From assembly GCA_900316965.1 (NCBI GenBank), contig ONEY01000001.1:124001-188000 (forward strand): DNA of 64,000 nucleotides, in the 5' to 3' direction. A model generated the notes under the pieces. It made no database searches and was not told where the DNA came from. It was given only the letters and a program-made list of their open reading frames with translations. Shown here one piece after another: positions 45,274 through 55,030 of this stretch. Each line of letters starts with the position of its first letter. Within the stretch, counting starts at the first letter, position 1. The translations under genes and the position numbers were made by a program. This DNA comes from an uncultured Bacteroidales bacterium. Lineage in GTDB: Bacteria; Bacteroidota; Bacteroidia; Bacteroidales; P3.

Positions 45274-47932
45274 AATATCCCTGGTTTGACTGATAATTCT
45301 CTCTCTTCTCATATTTCACATCGCGAAGTGAGCCCGCCTTTATGTTGATGACAAAATTCCAACTCTTATAGTACCCAAATGGTACCCAGTTGAATCTCAT
45401 CTCCCAGCAGTGAAGGTCACGGTAGATGTCTATGCTAGTATACGACATTCCCTTATTGGTGAAGTCATAGCCCGTCGAAAAACTGAATTTCCACGCCTCA
45501 GTAAGCGAGAAATTACCCGACAACGTTACCGAGTGGGTCAAATCACGCTTGATATTGTACAAAGCGGCATCATAGGCGCTAACATAGCTGAGAGTGTAAT
45601 GTACCGAAAGGTTCCATGGAACCGAAAAGTCGGTGTAGGTCCCTATCATCAGCGCCGAGTTGTGATCATATGGTGTCTGCATAATAGGAGTAACCATACG
45701 CCCCTTGTCTTTAGGAGCCTCTTTTTTGAATGTGTTTTGGTTCAAACTGAAAGACAGTTGTGCGCTCCAAGTCGACTGGCTTAGCTGGAACAGCTTGTGA
45801 CGAGTATTCCAAAGATATTGGTCGTGCTTGTTACCAAGCGAGTCTATTTCATATGGCGAAAACGATCCTGAATAATTAAGAACCAACGATTTGAAAAGTG
45901 TTGTACGTCCCGAGACATTCAGGTTTGACCAGTTTAGCGAGTCACGAGCCAAGTCATAGTTCATCGAAAGTGTCAGGTTTTCGATGAGAACGACTTTCTT
46001 CAATTCCTCGGTTGTGTCGCGCCATGGTTTTATCTTGGCTTCCAAATTGTTGCCTATCGAAAAACCCAGTTGCCCAGATTTACCGTCGGGAGGACCGCCG
46101 TAAAGACTCTGCTCAAAGATAGAATAACGGTGCACATAGCCTGTAGTGTCGGTATACGATCTCCAGTAGCCTAAACGCTCGCTGCCAAAATCGGGACGGA
46201 AATTGAACGACACGCTAGGATTAACAACATGCCTCAGCGCCTTGAGCGGACCATAACGGAAATTGAACATACCGTAAACACGGGTAGAGAGCGAAGAACT
46301 GAACGAAATATCGCGGTTGGCCTTGAAGCCACGCAAGGTGTCAATCACCAACCTTCCTGTCGAGTCAATGTCCTTGTTTATAGTCGACCAATGCCAACGT
46401 TCATTGTATGCAACAGAGTTGGTCCAGTTGAAAAATTTCAACACTTTGACTGTACTTTGAAGCGGAATACGGTGGCTTATGCCATACTGCATATCGTTGA
46501 ATATTGTCTTTTTCAAAATATTAGAATCCTGGGCGTCAAGATTGTTAGCACCCTGAAGAACATACGAGAGAGAGATGTTCTCATACCATCGATAGGCGCC
46601 CGAAGGAGTCTTTCGGCGCAACGGATAGAATGTTGTGCTGCTCAATGAAAGCGAAGGTAACTGTATATTCATCAGCCCCGTCTGGACATTATACGATTCT
46701 CGTGCCGAAAGAGCAAGGTTGAACCACGAACCTAGCGAGGCAGTATAGCTTACACTCGACGTAGTGGTGCTGTTAAAATAGTCGTTTTGGTTGGTTGTGT
46801 TACGATTATAGTTTCTGCTTATGAGATTGACGTTGGCTGAGAAACGGCTGTTGGGATTAGCTTTGGCATCTTGGTCATGACGCCAAGTTACTTTAAAATC
46901 ACCATACTGGCGAAAAGTGTTGGTGTCGCCACGTATACCTGTCTTTGTAATACCATATCGGATATCAAAATTGCCTTTATAGCGATAGCGGCGATAATAG
47001 TTCGACTTAGCTTCTGCAGCCCAACTCAAGTTGGTATACACCTCACCTATAAGAGCAAGATCGAGATAGTCGTTTATGGCAAAATAGTAGCCTCCATCCT
47101 TAAGATAATAGCCTCGACCATTCATCCACCCATAAGAGGGAAGTAGTATTCCCGAAGCACGGTCGTGAGCCAACGGGAAAAAAGCGAAAGGCAATGCCAG
47201 TGGCGTGGGAACATCTTCGATAGAGACATAGGCTGGTCCTGTGAAAATCTTCTCGTTAGTGATGAGCTTTGATTTTGAAAAATTGATGGCAAAATGAGGA
47301 TGGGCATAGTTGCATGTGGTATACTGTCCACTGCTTAGGTACATAATAGAGTCATTAACCTTCTTGATTTTGTCACCATGAAGATATCCATCACCTTCTT
47401 GGGTTATAACACCATGTATTATACCCTTTTCCGTCTTGTAGTTATAGGTTATTGTGTCTGCATTGTATTCCGAAGTGCCCTGAACAAAAAGAGGACGACC
47501 CAAATAAGAGCCATTGCTGTCGGACACTCCCGAAGCATGAAGTATCTGATGCTCAAAATCTATTTCCACAGCGTCAGCTTTAAGGTTCATATCTTGAAAA
47601 ACAATCTCGCCTTCGCGGAAAAGAAAAGCTTTTTTGGAATCCAACTCTATAGCCACCGAGTCGACAGCGCGATATGTTACTATCTCCTTGATAGCGTCTT
47701 TGGATATTGGCAGCATGTCACTCTCAGCATTTCTCTTGACCGTCAAAGAGTCGATAATACGAGGCCTTGTCGTACTGTCAACTATGAAAGATGGTCGGCG
47801 TAACATCATAGAATCAGGTTGATACATGGCTCTATGTATAGTATCCTGAGCACAAAGAGAACCATTGACAACGAGCATGAAAAAACTCATCGACAAAAAA
47901 AGCAGAAAATAATATGATTTTCTGATACTCAA
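45263..47932 (-). CDS. lptD: LPS assembly protein LptD
   Basis: The outer-membrane translocon that inserts lipopolysaccharide in the outer leaflet. The 889-aa protein has a signal sequence (about 8-28, ending LCAQ) and an N-terminal OstA-like beta-jellyroll (about 85-230) made of repeats such as LKADAVEIDFEHQILHASG and YNYKTEKGIIHGV. A long barrel with conserved FAFFPLAHDRASGILLPSYG (about 247-266) and HALRHVVNPSVSFN-like strands follows. The Bacteroidota form is larger than E. coli LptD. It is divergent from an amidase gene and shares a mirrored promoter region with it. Confidence 0.92.
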   Translation of the reverse strand: MSIRKSYYFLLFLSMSFFMLVVNGSLCAQDTIHRAMYQPDSMMLRRPSFIVDSTTRPRIIDSLTVKRNAESDMLPISKDAIKEIVTYRAVDSVAIELDSKKAFLFREGEIVFQDMNLKADAVEIDFEHQILHASGVSDSNGSYLGRPLFVQGTSEYNADTITYNYKTEKGIIHGVITQEGDGYLHGDKIKKVNDSIMYLSSGQYTTCNYAHPHFAINFSKSKLITNEKIFTGPAYVSIEDVPTPLALPFAFFPLAHDRASGILLPSYGWMNGRGYYLKDGGYYFAINDYLDLALIGEVYTNLSWAAEAKSNYYRRYRYKGNFDIRYGITKTGIRGDTNTFRQYGDFKVTWRHDQDAKANPNSRFSANVNLISRNYNRNTTNQNDYFNSTTTSSVSYTASLGSWFNLALSARESYNVQTGLMNIQLPSLSLSSTTFYPLRRKTPSGAYRWYENISLSYVLQGANNLDAQDSNILKKTIFNDMQYGISHRIPLQSTVKVLKFFNWTNSVAYNERWHWSTINKDIDSTGRLVIDTLRGFKANRDISFSSSLSTRVYGMFNFRYGPLKALRHVVNPSVSFNFRPDFGSERLGYWRSYTDTTGYVHRYSIFEQSLYGGPPDGKSGQLGFSIGNNLEAKIKPWRDTTEELKKVVLIENLTLSMNYDLARDSLNWSNLNVSGRTTLFKSLVLNYSGSFSPYEIDSLGNKHDQYLWNTRHKLFQLSQSTWSAQLSFSLNQNTFKKEAPKDKGRMVTPIMQTPYDHNSALMIGTYTDFSVPWNLSVHYTLSYVSAYDAALYNIKRDLTHSVTLSGNFSLTEAWKFSFSTGYDFTNKGMSYTSIDIYRDLHCWEMRFNWVPFGYYKSWNFVINIKAGSLRDVKYEKRENYQSNQGYYVN

Positions 47933-47947
47933 TATCTAAAAAGTTAG

Positions 47948-47976
47948 TATCTTTGCATTTTCAAATTGCAAAGATA
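47948..47976. promoter_or_regulatory. Mirror-image -7 boxes serving lptD and the amidase gene
   Basis: TATCTTTGCA (47948-47957) and TGCAAAGATA (47967-47976) form a perfect 10-bp inverted repeat with a 9-bp spacer. Each arm is a TAnnTTTG -7 box, one per strand, so the two predicted start sites meet near 47962. Partner -33 TTTG boxes at the usual distance are not seen on either side. Confidence 0.6.
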
Positions 47977-48021
47977 AGACAATTTGAGAAACCCATAAAA
48001 ACAAAAAATATTTCACTATAA

Positions 48022-49365
48022 ATGAAACGTTTAGTTGTATTGTTCCTAGCCCTTGCCGTAGCAACTGGCTTTGCTTATTCTCAAAAAAGAGAGCCCGGAA
48101 AAGTAAAAACCCTAGTTATTGACCCTGGTCACGGAGGAGACAAACCTGGTGCCTTAGGCAAACATAGCAAGGAAAAAGAACTCACCTTGTCCATAGCCAA
48201 AAAATTTGGCAAACTCGTAGAAGACAACTATCCAGATGTTAAGGTCATTTACACCCGCACCACCGATGTCGATGTAACTTTGGCCGAGCGCGCCAATATC
48301 GCCAATCGTGCCAAAGCCGACTTATTTGTGTCTATCCACATCAACTCACATCCCACCTCGGTACCCGTAGGTATGGAAACCTACGTTATGGGCCTTTCGC
48401 GTAGCCGCGCCAATATGGAAGTGGCAAAAAAAGAAAATGCCGACATTCTGCTTGAGGAGGGATACAAAGACAATAGCGATTACAAAGGCTTCGACCCCAA
48501 TTCGCCCGAAAGCTACGTCATGTTTGCTATGTACCAAAACGCCTATATCGACAAAAGTCTCAACTTTGCCCAATACGTTCAAGACCAATATAAAAATGCC
48601 ATCAAAACCACCAACCGCGGTGTCAAACAGGCCGAATTCTTTGTCATCTACAAAACGGCGATGCCGTCTGTACTTACTGAAGTAGGCTTTATTAGCAACC
48701 CCGCCGAGGAGGCATACATGATGTCGGATGAAGGCCAAGCAACCATAGCCGTTTGCCTTCTCAACGCTTTCGCCAACTACAAATCGCATGAAGAGTCGGT
48801 GGCAAAGCCTAAAAAGATGGAGATTGACTTGCCCGGCTATGGCAAAAACAAAACCAAGAAACCCATACCTCAAGGCGACGCTGTTGCCGACAGCACTCTC
48901 GACGAGCAAATACGTCAAGACGGAGCTTTGGAAGCCGCCATTCTTCAATCACAAGGCGAAGAGGCCCCAAAAGCCGAAGTCAAAAGACCTCAAGACAACA
49001 ACCCTTTCCCTGAAAAAAATGTACCCCCATCGATAGAACCATATCTCCAGCAACAAGACGACGTACAAGTTACTGTCAAACAAGATGACAAAGAAGTTGC
49101 TGGTGTTACATACCGAGTACAATTCCTCTCCAGCGAAAAAGAGCTTAAAGCTGGCTCTAAGGAATTCAAAGGTCTGACAGGATACGACCAATACAAGCAA
49201 GGCAATGTGTATCGCTACACTATGGGCAACGAAAGCACAGTGTCAAAAGCAAAGAATCTCCAAAACGAACTACGCAAAAAAGGGTTTAAAGATGCTTTTG
49301 TTATCGCTTTTTACAACGGCAAACGCATTAGTCTGCAAGAGGCCCGCGAACTTCAAGAGCAATAA
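48022..49365 (+). CDS. N-acetylmuramoyl-L-alanine amidase with SPOR-like C-terminus
   Basis: A 447-aa periplasmic zinc amidase that cuts the stem peptide from peptidoglycan during division. It has a signal peptide (about 1-20), an Amidase_3 domain (about 30-260) with TLVIDPGHGGDKPGALG (His and Glu zinc ligands), SIHINSH and LTEVGFISN motifs, and a Pro/Lys/Gln-rich linker (about 265-365). A C-terminal SPOR-like domain (about 370-447) with YRVQFLSSEKEL would target denuded glycan strands at the septum. It is divergent from lptD. Confidence 0.9.
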   Translation: MKRLVVLFLALAVATGFAYSQKREPGKVKTLVIDPGHGGDKPGALGKHSKEKELTLSIAKKFGKLVEDNYPDVKVIYTRTTDVDVTLAERANIANRAKADLFVSIHINSHPTSVPVGMETYVMGLSRSRANMEVAKKENADILLEEGYKDNSDYKGFDPNSPESYVMFAMYQNAYIDKSLNFAQYVQDQYKNAIKTTNRGVKQAEFFVIYKTAMPSVLTEVGFISNPAEEAYMMSDEGQATIAVCLLNAFANYKSHEESVAKPKKMEIDLPGYGKNKTKKPIPQGDAVADSTLDEQIRQDGALEAAILQSQGEEAPKAEVKRPQDNNPFPEKNVPPSIEPYLQQQDDVQVTVKQDDKEVAGVTYRVQFLSSEKELKAGSKEFKGLTGYDQYKQGNVYRYTMGNESTVSKAKNLQNELRKKGFKDAFVIAFYNGKRISLQEARELQEQ

Positions 49366-49405
49366 ACAAGGCCTTGTTTGAACCCCCAACAAAAAGATCG
49401 ATACA

Positions 49406-50110
49406 GTGTTAGAAGTTAAAAATATAACAAAAATATACGGCACACAACGAGCATTAGACGAAGTTAGTTTCTCCGTTCAACCAGGTGAAATAGTAGGTTT
49501 GCTGGGGCCCAATGGCGCAGGCAAATCCACATTGATGAAAATAATAACCTGCTTCATACCTCCTTCGGAAGGCGAAGTAACAGTGTACGGACATAGCATT
49601 TACGACGAACCTCGCGAAGTATGTCGCAACATCGGCTACCTGCCAGAGCAGAACCCTCTTTATACCGACATGTATATTCCCGAGTTCCTGCGTTTCACTG
49701 CCGACATATACAAGCTCAGCGACAGCAAAAAACGTGTGGATGAAATGATTGAACTCACCGGGTTGCAACCAGAGCTGGGCAAAAAAATAGGAGCACTCTC
49801 TAAAGGCTACCGTCAGCGTGTAGGGCTAGCACAAGCAATGATACATGACCCCAAAGTGCTTATCCTCGACGAGCCAACAACAGGACTCGACCCCAACCAG
49901 CTCGACGAAATACGCAAAGTGATACGCAATGCGGGCAAAAACAAAATTGTATTGCTTTCAACACATATCATGCAAGAAGTGGAGGCTATGTGCGGCAGAG
50001 CCGTCATTATAAACCACGGCAAAATTGTCGCCGACGGCAGTATTGAGAATTTGAAATCGCAAGGACACTCCAATTTAGAACAAATATTCCACCAACTCAC
50101 AAAAGAGTAA
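49406..50110 (+). CDS. gldA: ABC transporter ATP-binding protein GldA-like
   Basis: A 234-aa ABC ATPase with Walker A GPNGAGKST (about 35-43), signature LSKGYRQRVGLAQA (about 131-144), Walker B VLILDEPTTGLDP (about 151-163) and H-loop STHI. It resembles GldA, the ATPase of the gliding ABC system in Bacteroidota; in non-gliding relatives its job is undefined. The start is GTG at 49406, 40 bp after the amidase stop. No membrane-subunit gene (GldF/GldG) follows, so the partners lie elsewhere. Confidence 0.8.
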   Translation: MLEVKNITKIYGTQRALDEVSFSVQPGEIVGLLGPNGAGKSTLMKIITCFIPPSEGEVTVYGHSIYDEPREVCRNIGYLPEQNPLYTDMYIPEFLRFTADIYKLSDSKKRVDEMIELTGLQPELGKKIGALSKGYRQRVGLAQAMIHDPKVLILDEPTTGLDPNQLDEIRKVIRNAGKNKIVLLSTHIMQEVEAMCGRAVIINHGKIVADGSIENLKSQGHSNLEQIFHQLTKE

Positions 50111-50173
50111 CATTATAGCAACACTTGAAAAAAACAACCATATATTAAAAAAAATCGTTTTTCTCTTAACAAT

Positions 50174-51016
50174 ATGACACGCCAAGAACTTATTAAAACC
50201 ATACGCACAAAAAAATCATTCCTTTGTGTCGGCCTTGACAGCGACATCAACAAGATACCGCAACATATGCGCGGCGATAAAGACGCCATATTCAATTTCA
50301 ACAAAGCTATTATTGACGCCACACTTCCCTATGCCGTAGCCTACAAACCCAACCTGGCATTCTATGAGGCAGGAGGAATCAAAGGACTGGAGCAATTGAA
50401 GATGACAATGGACTATCTTCATAGCCTTAACGACAAGGTGTTCACTATCGCCGACGCCAAACGCGGTGACATTGGCAACACCTCACAACAATATGCCAAA
50501 GCTTTTCTTGACCCTAATGGAGATTTCAATTTCGACTCTTTAACCGTGGCGCCCTATATGGGCGAAGACTCTGTGACTCCTTTCACAGTATACGATGGTA
50601 AATGGGTTATACTATTGGCTCTTACCTCCAACAAAGGCGCTTTCGATTTTCAGTTTATGGAAGACAAGAACGAAGGCAAACATCTGTTTGAAAAAGTATT
50701 GGAATCATCTCGCAAATGGGGCAACGACGAAAACATGATGTATGTTGTAGGAGCCACCAAGGCCGACATGTTGACGACAGTACGCGCTATTGTACCCAAC
50801 AGTTTCCTTTTGGTCCCCGGCGTTGGTGCTCAAGGAGGAAGCCTTACCGAGGTATGCCGATATGGAATAACGTCGGAATGCGGTCTTTTGGTCAACTCGT
50901 CTCGAGGCATCATATACGCCTCTGGCGAAAAAGACTTTGCCGAACGCGCCGCCCAAGAGGCACAGAAACTTCAATGCCAGATGGCCGAAGAGCTCAAAAA
51001 CCACAACGTCATCTGA
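50174..51016 (+). CDS. pyrF: Orotidine-5'-phosphate decarboxylase, type 2
   Basis: The final step of UMP synthesis, decarboxylating OMP. The 280-aa TIM-barrel protein has [17 protein letters not shown] (about 16-32), the catalytic Lys/Asp block [20 protein letters not shown] (split: [20 protein letters not shown]; about 91-110) and the phosphate-binding [11 protein letters not shown] (about 214-224). Type 2 (about 270 aa) is the form usual in Bacteroidota. It complements pyrKD at 12-14 kb but is not linked to them. Confidence 0.95.
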   Translation: MTRQELIKTIRTKKSFLCVGLDSDINKIPQHMRGDKDAIFNFNKAIIDATLPYAVAYKPNLAFYEAGGIKGLEQLKMTMDYLHSLNDKVFTIADAKRGDIGNTSQQYAKAFLDPNGDFNFDSLTVAPYMGEDSVTPFTVYDGKWVILLALTSNKGAFDFQFMEDKNEGKHLFEKVLESSRKWGNDENMMYVVGATKADMLTTVRAIVPNSFLLVPGVGAQGGSLTEVCRYGITSECGLLVNSSRGIIYASGEKDFAERAAQEAQKLQCQMAEELKNHNVI

Positions 51017-51102
51017 ACACAACTCCTACACTGAGGAGTATGCCACCCATATATTTATAATACAATCTAACTAATTAGGGATATTTCCTACATCATCAAC
51101 AA

Positions 51103-51621
51103 ATGAATAACGACGGGTCGATAGAACAGAAAATGTTCGAAGCACGCCGAAGAACATTGCGTATAGTTTTGGTACTAAGCATGATCGGCTCAGGCTTCTA
51201 CTTCATAAATCACACTATAACTGGCATTGCTCAGCCTGCAATGAAGAGTGCCTATGAGTCTGGCGCAATAAAATTATCAGAACAAATGGCCACCTATACT
51301 GTGGCTATCGAGCAAATGCTCGAAACTCCTCGTTCGTTTTTTCTGTGCAGCGCACTACTATACGCCATGTCACTTTGCGGAGCCATTTTTATGTGGAATC
51401 TTCGAAAAAGCGGATTCCACATGTATACGTTGGCGCAAATGCTTATCTTGCTTATAAGAGTACTATTTCTAGGACGCGAAAGTTTACCCTTGGGTGACAT
51501 AATGCTCACCATCCTTTTCGTATTATATTACTATATATCCTTACGGAACCTAGGAGTTTTCAACCGAACAGTGGTCACTGAAGGACCAATAGAAGAAAAA
51601 AATAATGATGACGAAGAATAA
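51103..51621 (+). CDS. Hypothetical four-helix membrane protein
   Basis: A 172-aa inner-membrane protein with four hydrophobic segments: about 22-42, 80-100, 105-125 and 130-150. The N-terminus is polar and the C-terminal tail acidic (EEKNNDDEE). No recognised family. It is preceded by pyrF with an 86-bp gap and followed by a terminator, so it may be the last gene of that transcript. Confidence 0.7.
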   Translation: MNNDGSIEQKMFEARRRTLRIVLVLSMIGSGFYFINHTITGIAQPAMKSAYESGAIKLSEQMATYTVAIEQMLETPRSFFLCSALLYAMSLCGAIFMWNLRKSGFHMYTLAQMLILLIRVLFLGRESLPLGDIMLTILFVLYYYISLRNLGVFNRTVVTEGPIEEKNNDDEE

Positions 51622-51628
51622 TAATCAA

Positions 51629-51667
51629 AAAAAAGACTGGGAGAATTATTCATCCAGTCTTTTTTTT
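51629..51667 (+). terminator. Intrinsic terminator after the four-helix membrane protein gene
   Basis: AAAAAAGACTGG pairs with CCAGTCTTTTTT around a 13-nt loop, with a T-run continuing after it. Confidence 0.8.
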
Positions 51668-51789
51668 AAATCAATAATTAACAATTAGATATTATTGAAA
51701 CAACGATAAAGAAAAATATTTTTAGGGAAAATACGGAAAAATACGGAAAAATATGCAGCTCTATAGGGTTTTACTTTGAAATCTGTGTA

Positions 51790-51797
51790 TACTTTTG
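51790..51797 (+). promoter_or_regulatory. Candidate -7 box for the Ser/Arg-repeat protein gene
   Basis: TACTTTTG matches TAnnTTTG. It lies 45 nt before the ATG and overlaps the TTG that would extend the frame upstream. Just before it (51731-51755) is a short ATACGGAAAA repeat. The ATG itself is preceded by AGAAAGGA, which complements the 16S 3' end. Confidence 0.5.
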
Positions 51798-51842
51798 CAT
51801 TGTGAAAAAAACAATAGAAACCTCCAAAAGAAAGGATATATT

Positions 51843-52952
51843 ATGAAAACCAGCAAATTGATAACAATATTCGCAGTTCTTGCCCTATTAGGGACAACTC
51901 CTGTACTGGCGCAAGGCAGAGGTGGTGGAAGCCGCGGCGGTGGAAGCCACTCATCATCATCTGGTTCGCGCGGCGGAAGTTTCTCTTCTGGCTCAAGCCA
52001 TAGCAGTTCTTCCTCTAGCCGCAGCAGCTACTCTGGTTCCTCTAGCCGTAGCAACTCATCACCATCAAGCCGTAGCAGCTACTCTAGCCCCTCAAGCCGT
52101 AGCAACTCATCACCATCAAGCCGCAGCAGCTACTCCAGTCCCTCAAGCCGCAGCAATGCGTCATCTTCAAGCCGTAGAGGCAATACTACCTATGGTAGTA
52201 GTGATAGAGGTCGCGGCGAAGCCACAGGGAATAGCAGAATTACTGACAATCGATCATCCTCTTCGCGCTCACGAGTAGGAACTCCATCCAGTACAGCCCC
52301 CAGAGGTTCAAGAGACAACTATGGTCGCCCTGGTTCATCCACAAATCCCAATGGTCGCCCTAGCGCCAACGCAAAACCAGACAACGGAGGTCCTAGGGGT
52401 ACCGGAACTCGCGGCGATAGCCGCCCTAACGTCAATCCTCAAAACCATCCAGGCCATAGCTATGCTCGCCCAGGACGCCCAGGCCCCATGCCTCCATCAC
52501 ATCGCCCCATGCACCCCGCACCCTATTTCTACCACCCCTATCACCACTGCATGATTCATATGCACCCAATATTCTGGCACCCCGTACCTCCTCGCCCCAT
52601 CTTCTGGCCCGGATTCTGGCTATACTGCAACTCTTATTGGTACGACTATCATGTTACCGACGTTGTAGTGGTCCACAAATACATACACGACACATATAAC
52701 GTAGACATGGTAAGCTATGCAATCAGCGGCGACCTTATGTATGCTATCGTCAACGATGTAGACGGCAACACTTATATGCAAGTCTTCGACAGAAACGACA
52801 AATTACTTGCCGAACAAAAAATCAGTTCCAAATACATCAAAACCGAGATTGACAGAGAAAACGGCGGATGCTGGATTTTCAAAAAACGCGACAAAGACCC
52901 CATGCTGTTCATGTATGCTGAAGGAGAACTCCTAATTTACGAGGCAGATTAA
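51843..52952 (+). CDS. Ser/Arg-repeat, His/Pro-rich exported protein
   Basis: A 369-aa secreted protein with signal peptide (about 1-24, ending VLAQ). A Gly/Ser/Arg low-complexity region (about 25-190) contains two exact 17-residue repeats of SSRSNSSPSSRSSYSSP. A His/Pro/Trp/Tyr-rich stretch (about 210-265) has repeated HP, WHPVPPRP and FWPGFW. A folded C-terminal domain (about 275-369) has VNDVDGNTYMQVFDRNDKLLAEQ. The DUF6515 family is a possible match for the C-terminal part, but I am unsure. His-rich stretches may bind metals. Function unknown. Confidence 0.72.
   Translation: MKTSKLITIFAVLALLGTTPVLAQGRGGGSRGGGSHSSSSGSRGGSFSSGSSHSSSSSSRSSYSGSSSRSNSSPSSRSSYSSPSSRSNSSPSSRSSYSSPSSRSNASSSSRRGNTTYGSSDRGRGEATGNSRITDNRSSSSRSRVGTPSSTAPRGSRDNYGRPGSSTNPNGRPSANAKPDNGGPRGTGTRGDSRPNVNPQNHPGHSYARPGRPGPMPPSHRPMHPAPYFYHPYHHCMIHMHPIFWHPVPPRPIFWPGFWLYCNSYWYDYHVTDVVVVHKYIHDTYNVDMVSYAISGDLMYAIVNDVDGNTYMQVFDRNDKLLAEQKISSKYIKTEIDRENGGCWIFKKRDKDPMLFMYAEGELLIYEAD
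52041..52166 (+). repeat. 51-bp in-frame tandem repeat
   Basis: Two full 51-bp units (52041-52091 and 52092-52142) encode the same 17 residues, and a third partial unit follows. The units differ at synonymous positions. Confidence 0.8.
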
Positions 52953-53054
52953 TTGATAATAAGCGGAGTTGTTTCTGAGTCAACAACGCAACAAATAGAG
53001 TTGAACAATCACTTTCACATTAATAACTCAGAAGTATTTAATGTTGTTCAAAGG

Positions 53055-53085
53055 AAAAGGTTTCCTCTTAAAAGGAGACCTTTTT
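53055..53085 (+). terminator. Intrinsic terminator after the Ser/Arg-repeat gene
   Basis: AAAAGGTTTCCT (53055-53066) pairs with AGGAGACCTTTT (53073-53084) with one G-T pair and a 6-nt loop, then a T. Confidence 0.8.
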
Positions 53086-53223
53086 CATTTGTACCATAGC
53101 AAAACAGAAACCAAATCGATAATTAGACAGACCATTTAACCCAATCGGTCGTTGACAGATTTGGATTAAAAATAAATAGGTGAGGGACACAACATTTCGG
53201 ACTATTTGACGTAATATATCATT

Positions 53224-53676
53224 ATGGAAGCAAAAAACATCATAGAGATAAAGAATAAGAAAGCTGAGTACCAATATTTTTTAATAGACTCTTTCACTGC
53301 CGGCATTGTGTTGACAGGAACGGAGATAAAGAGTATCCGTGAGGGACGAGCCAATCTTACCGACGCATATTGTGCTTTTATTGGAAACGAATTGTTTGTA
53401 AAACAGATGCACATAAGCGAATACCGTTTTGGAAGTTGGTTGAATCACCCCGCGAAACGTGATCGCAAATTGCTTTTAAACCGTAAAGAACTCCGGAAAC
53501 TACAAAACAAAATAAAAGAACGAGGCTACACTATTGTGCCAACACTACTATATGTCAATCCTCAAGGATATGCGAAACTGGATATAAGCCTAGCTCGAGG
53601 CAAAAAATTCTTTGACAAACGAGAAACTATCAAAGCTAAAGATACTCGTAGAGATATGGAACGACAGCTTGTATAA
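53224..53676 (+). CDS. smpB: SsrA-binding protein SmpB
   Basis: Binds tmRNA for trans-translation rescue of stalled ribosomes. The 150-aa protein has the conserved [28 protein letters not shown] region (broken as [10 protein letters not shown] and [14 protein letters not shown]), [10 protein letters not shown]-like text, [15 protein letters not shown] and the basic C-terminal tail ending [12 protein letters not shown]. No tmRNA gene was seen in the window. Confidence 0.96.
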   Translation: MEAKNIIEIKNKKAEYQYFLIDSFTAGIVLTGTEIKSIREGRANLTDAYCAFIGNELFVKQMHISEYRFGSWLNHPAKRDRKLLLNRKELRKLQNKIKERGYTIVPTLLYVNPQGYAKLDISLARGKKFFDKRETIKAKDTRRDMERQLV

Positions 53677-53753
53677 TACTTACTGCACACAATAATATCA
53701 CCCTATCTATAAGTTCTCGCCGCTCACTTTCACATCAATATATCGAAATATAA

Positions 53754-55019
53754 ATGAGAGTATTCAAATTCGGAGGTGCCTCCGTAAATAGCGTCTCGGC
53801 CATAAAAAACATGGCCAATATTGTTTCACAATATCAAGATAGACCTCTAGTCGTCGTGATATCGGCAATGGGTAAAACCACCAATCTTCTTGAAAAAATA
53901 ATTCCAGGCATTCCTAACAACGAGACAGAACACTATGAGTTGCTTCAGCAATGCTATGACTACCATCTTACTATCGCAAAAGAGCTTTTTGACGATGCCC
54001 CAAACGACACATTTGTCAAACTTGATAATCTTTTCGACAATTTGAAGGAAACTTCATTCTCCAAACCGACAGAATATAACTATGACTACGATCGCGTTGT
54101 GTCATTCGGAGAACTTATTTCCACCACTCTTGTCTCTGGCTACTTAAACAGCCTTGGCATCAGAAACACATGGATTGACGTACGTCAAGTAATCCGTACC
54201 GACAACAACTACCGCGAAGGAATTGTCGATTTCAACACTACATGCACTCTGGTCAATAAGACCTTAAGACCCTTGCTGCAAGATCCTAAATCTATGGTCA
54301 TAACCCAAGGCTTTATTGCTGGTACCGAAACTGGGGCAACCACAACCCTTGGACGTGAGGGTAGCGACTATTCCGCATCGATACTGTCCTATTGTCTGAA
54401 TGCTGAAAGCATGACAATATGGAAAGATGTACCCGGTTTTCTAAATGCCGACCCAAAATTTTTCAAAGAAACAGTTAAAATCAATAAAATACCTTTCAAC
54501 GAAGCTATTGAACTAGCCTATTATGGTGCATCAGTAATACACCCAAAAACCGTAAAACCAATTCAAAACAAGGGAATAAAACTGAATATCAAATCATTTG
54601 TAGATCCATCCGCAGAAGGTTCAATAATCGGTCCTTTCGACAGTATTGAGCCTCTCACACCACTCTACATCTTCAAAAACAACCAGACACTCATCTCAAT
54701 ACAACCCAAAGACTTCTCTTTTATTGCTGAGGATAATCTACACACTATCTTCGCAGTATTGGCAGAATTGAACATTCGTGTCAATATGATGCAAAACTCA
54801 GCGCTTAGCTTCTCTTTATGTATCGATCACAACGAGATACTTCTAAAAAAACTGCGAGGAAAACTTGAGAAAGACTTCCGGCTTGTGTACAATTCCAACC
54901 TGCAACTAATAACAATACGATACTATAACCAAACTATTATAGACAGCATTGTAGGAGGACGTAATATTCTGTTACAACAACGAGCGAGAACAACAACACA
55001 ACTGCTTGTCGAACTATAA
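53754..55019 (+). CDS. Aspartate kinase (monofunctional)
   Basis: Phosphorylates aspartate, the entry step to lysine, threonine and methionine. The 421-aa protein has KFGGASV (about 4-10), a catalytic region with YDRVVSFGELISTTLV (about 118-133), TLGREGSDYSASIL (about 203-216) and DPKF, and C-terminal ACT-like sequence (about 300-421, LHTIFAVLAELNIRVNMMQ). The sequence is divergent from E. coli LysC but all nucleotide-binding motifs are present. It is followed 11 bp later by the Cas4-like nuclease gene. Confidence 0.9.
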   Translation: MRVFKFGGASVNSVSAIKNMANIVSQYQDRPLVVVISAMGKTTNLLEKIIPGIPNNETEHYELLQQCYDYHLTIAKELFDDAPNDTFVKLDNLFDNLKETSFSKPTEYNYDYDRVVSFGELISTTLVSGYLNSLGIRNTWIDVRQVIRTDNNYREGIVDFNTTCTLVNKTLRPLLQDPKSMVITQGFIAGTETGATTTLGREGSDYSASILSYCLNAESMTIWKDVPGFLNADPKFFKETVKINKIPFNEAIELAYYGASVIHPKTVKPIQNKGIKLNIKSFVDPSAEGSIIGPFDSIEPLTPLYIFKNNQTLISIQPKDFSFIAEDNLHTIFAVLAELNIRVNMMQNSALSFSLCIDHNEILLKKLRGKLEKDFRLVYNSNLQLITIRYYNQTIIDSIVGGRNILLQQRARTTTQLLVEL

Positions 55020-55030
55020 CCACAGAGTAG

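Noticed and set aside
51795-51842. Upstream start for the Ser/Arg-repeat protein
   Set aside because: The extension precedes the signal peptide and covers the promoter box; the ATG at 51843 has an SD-like leader.
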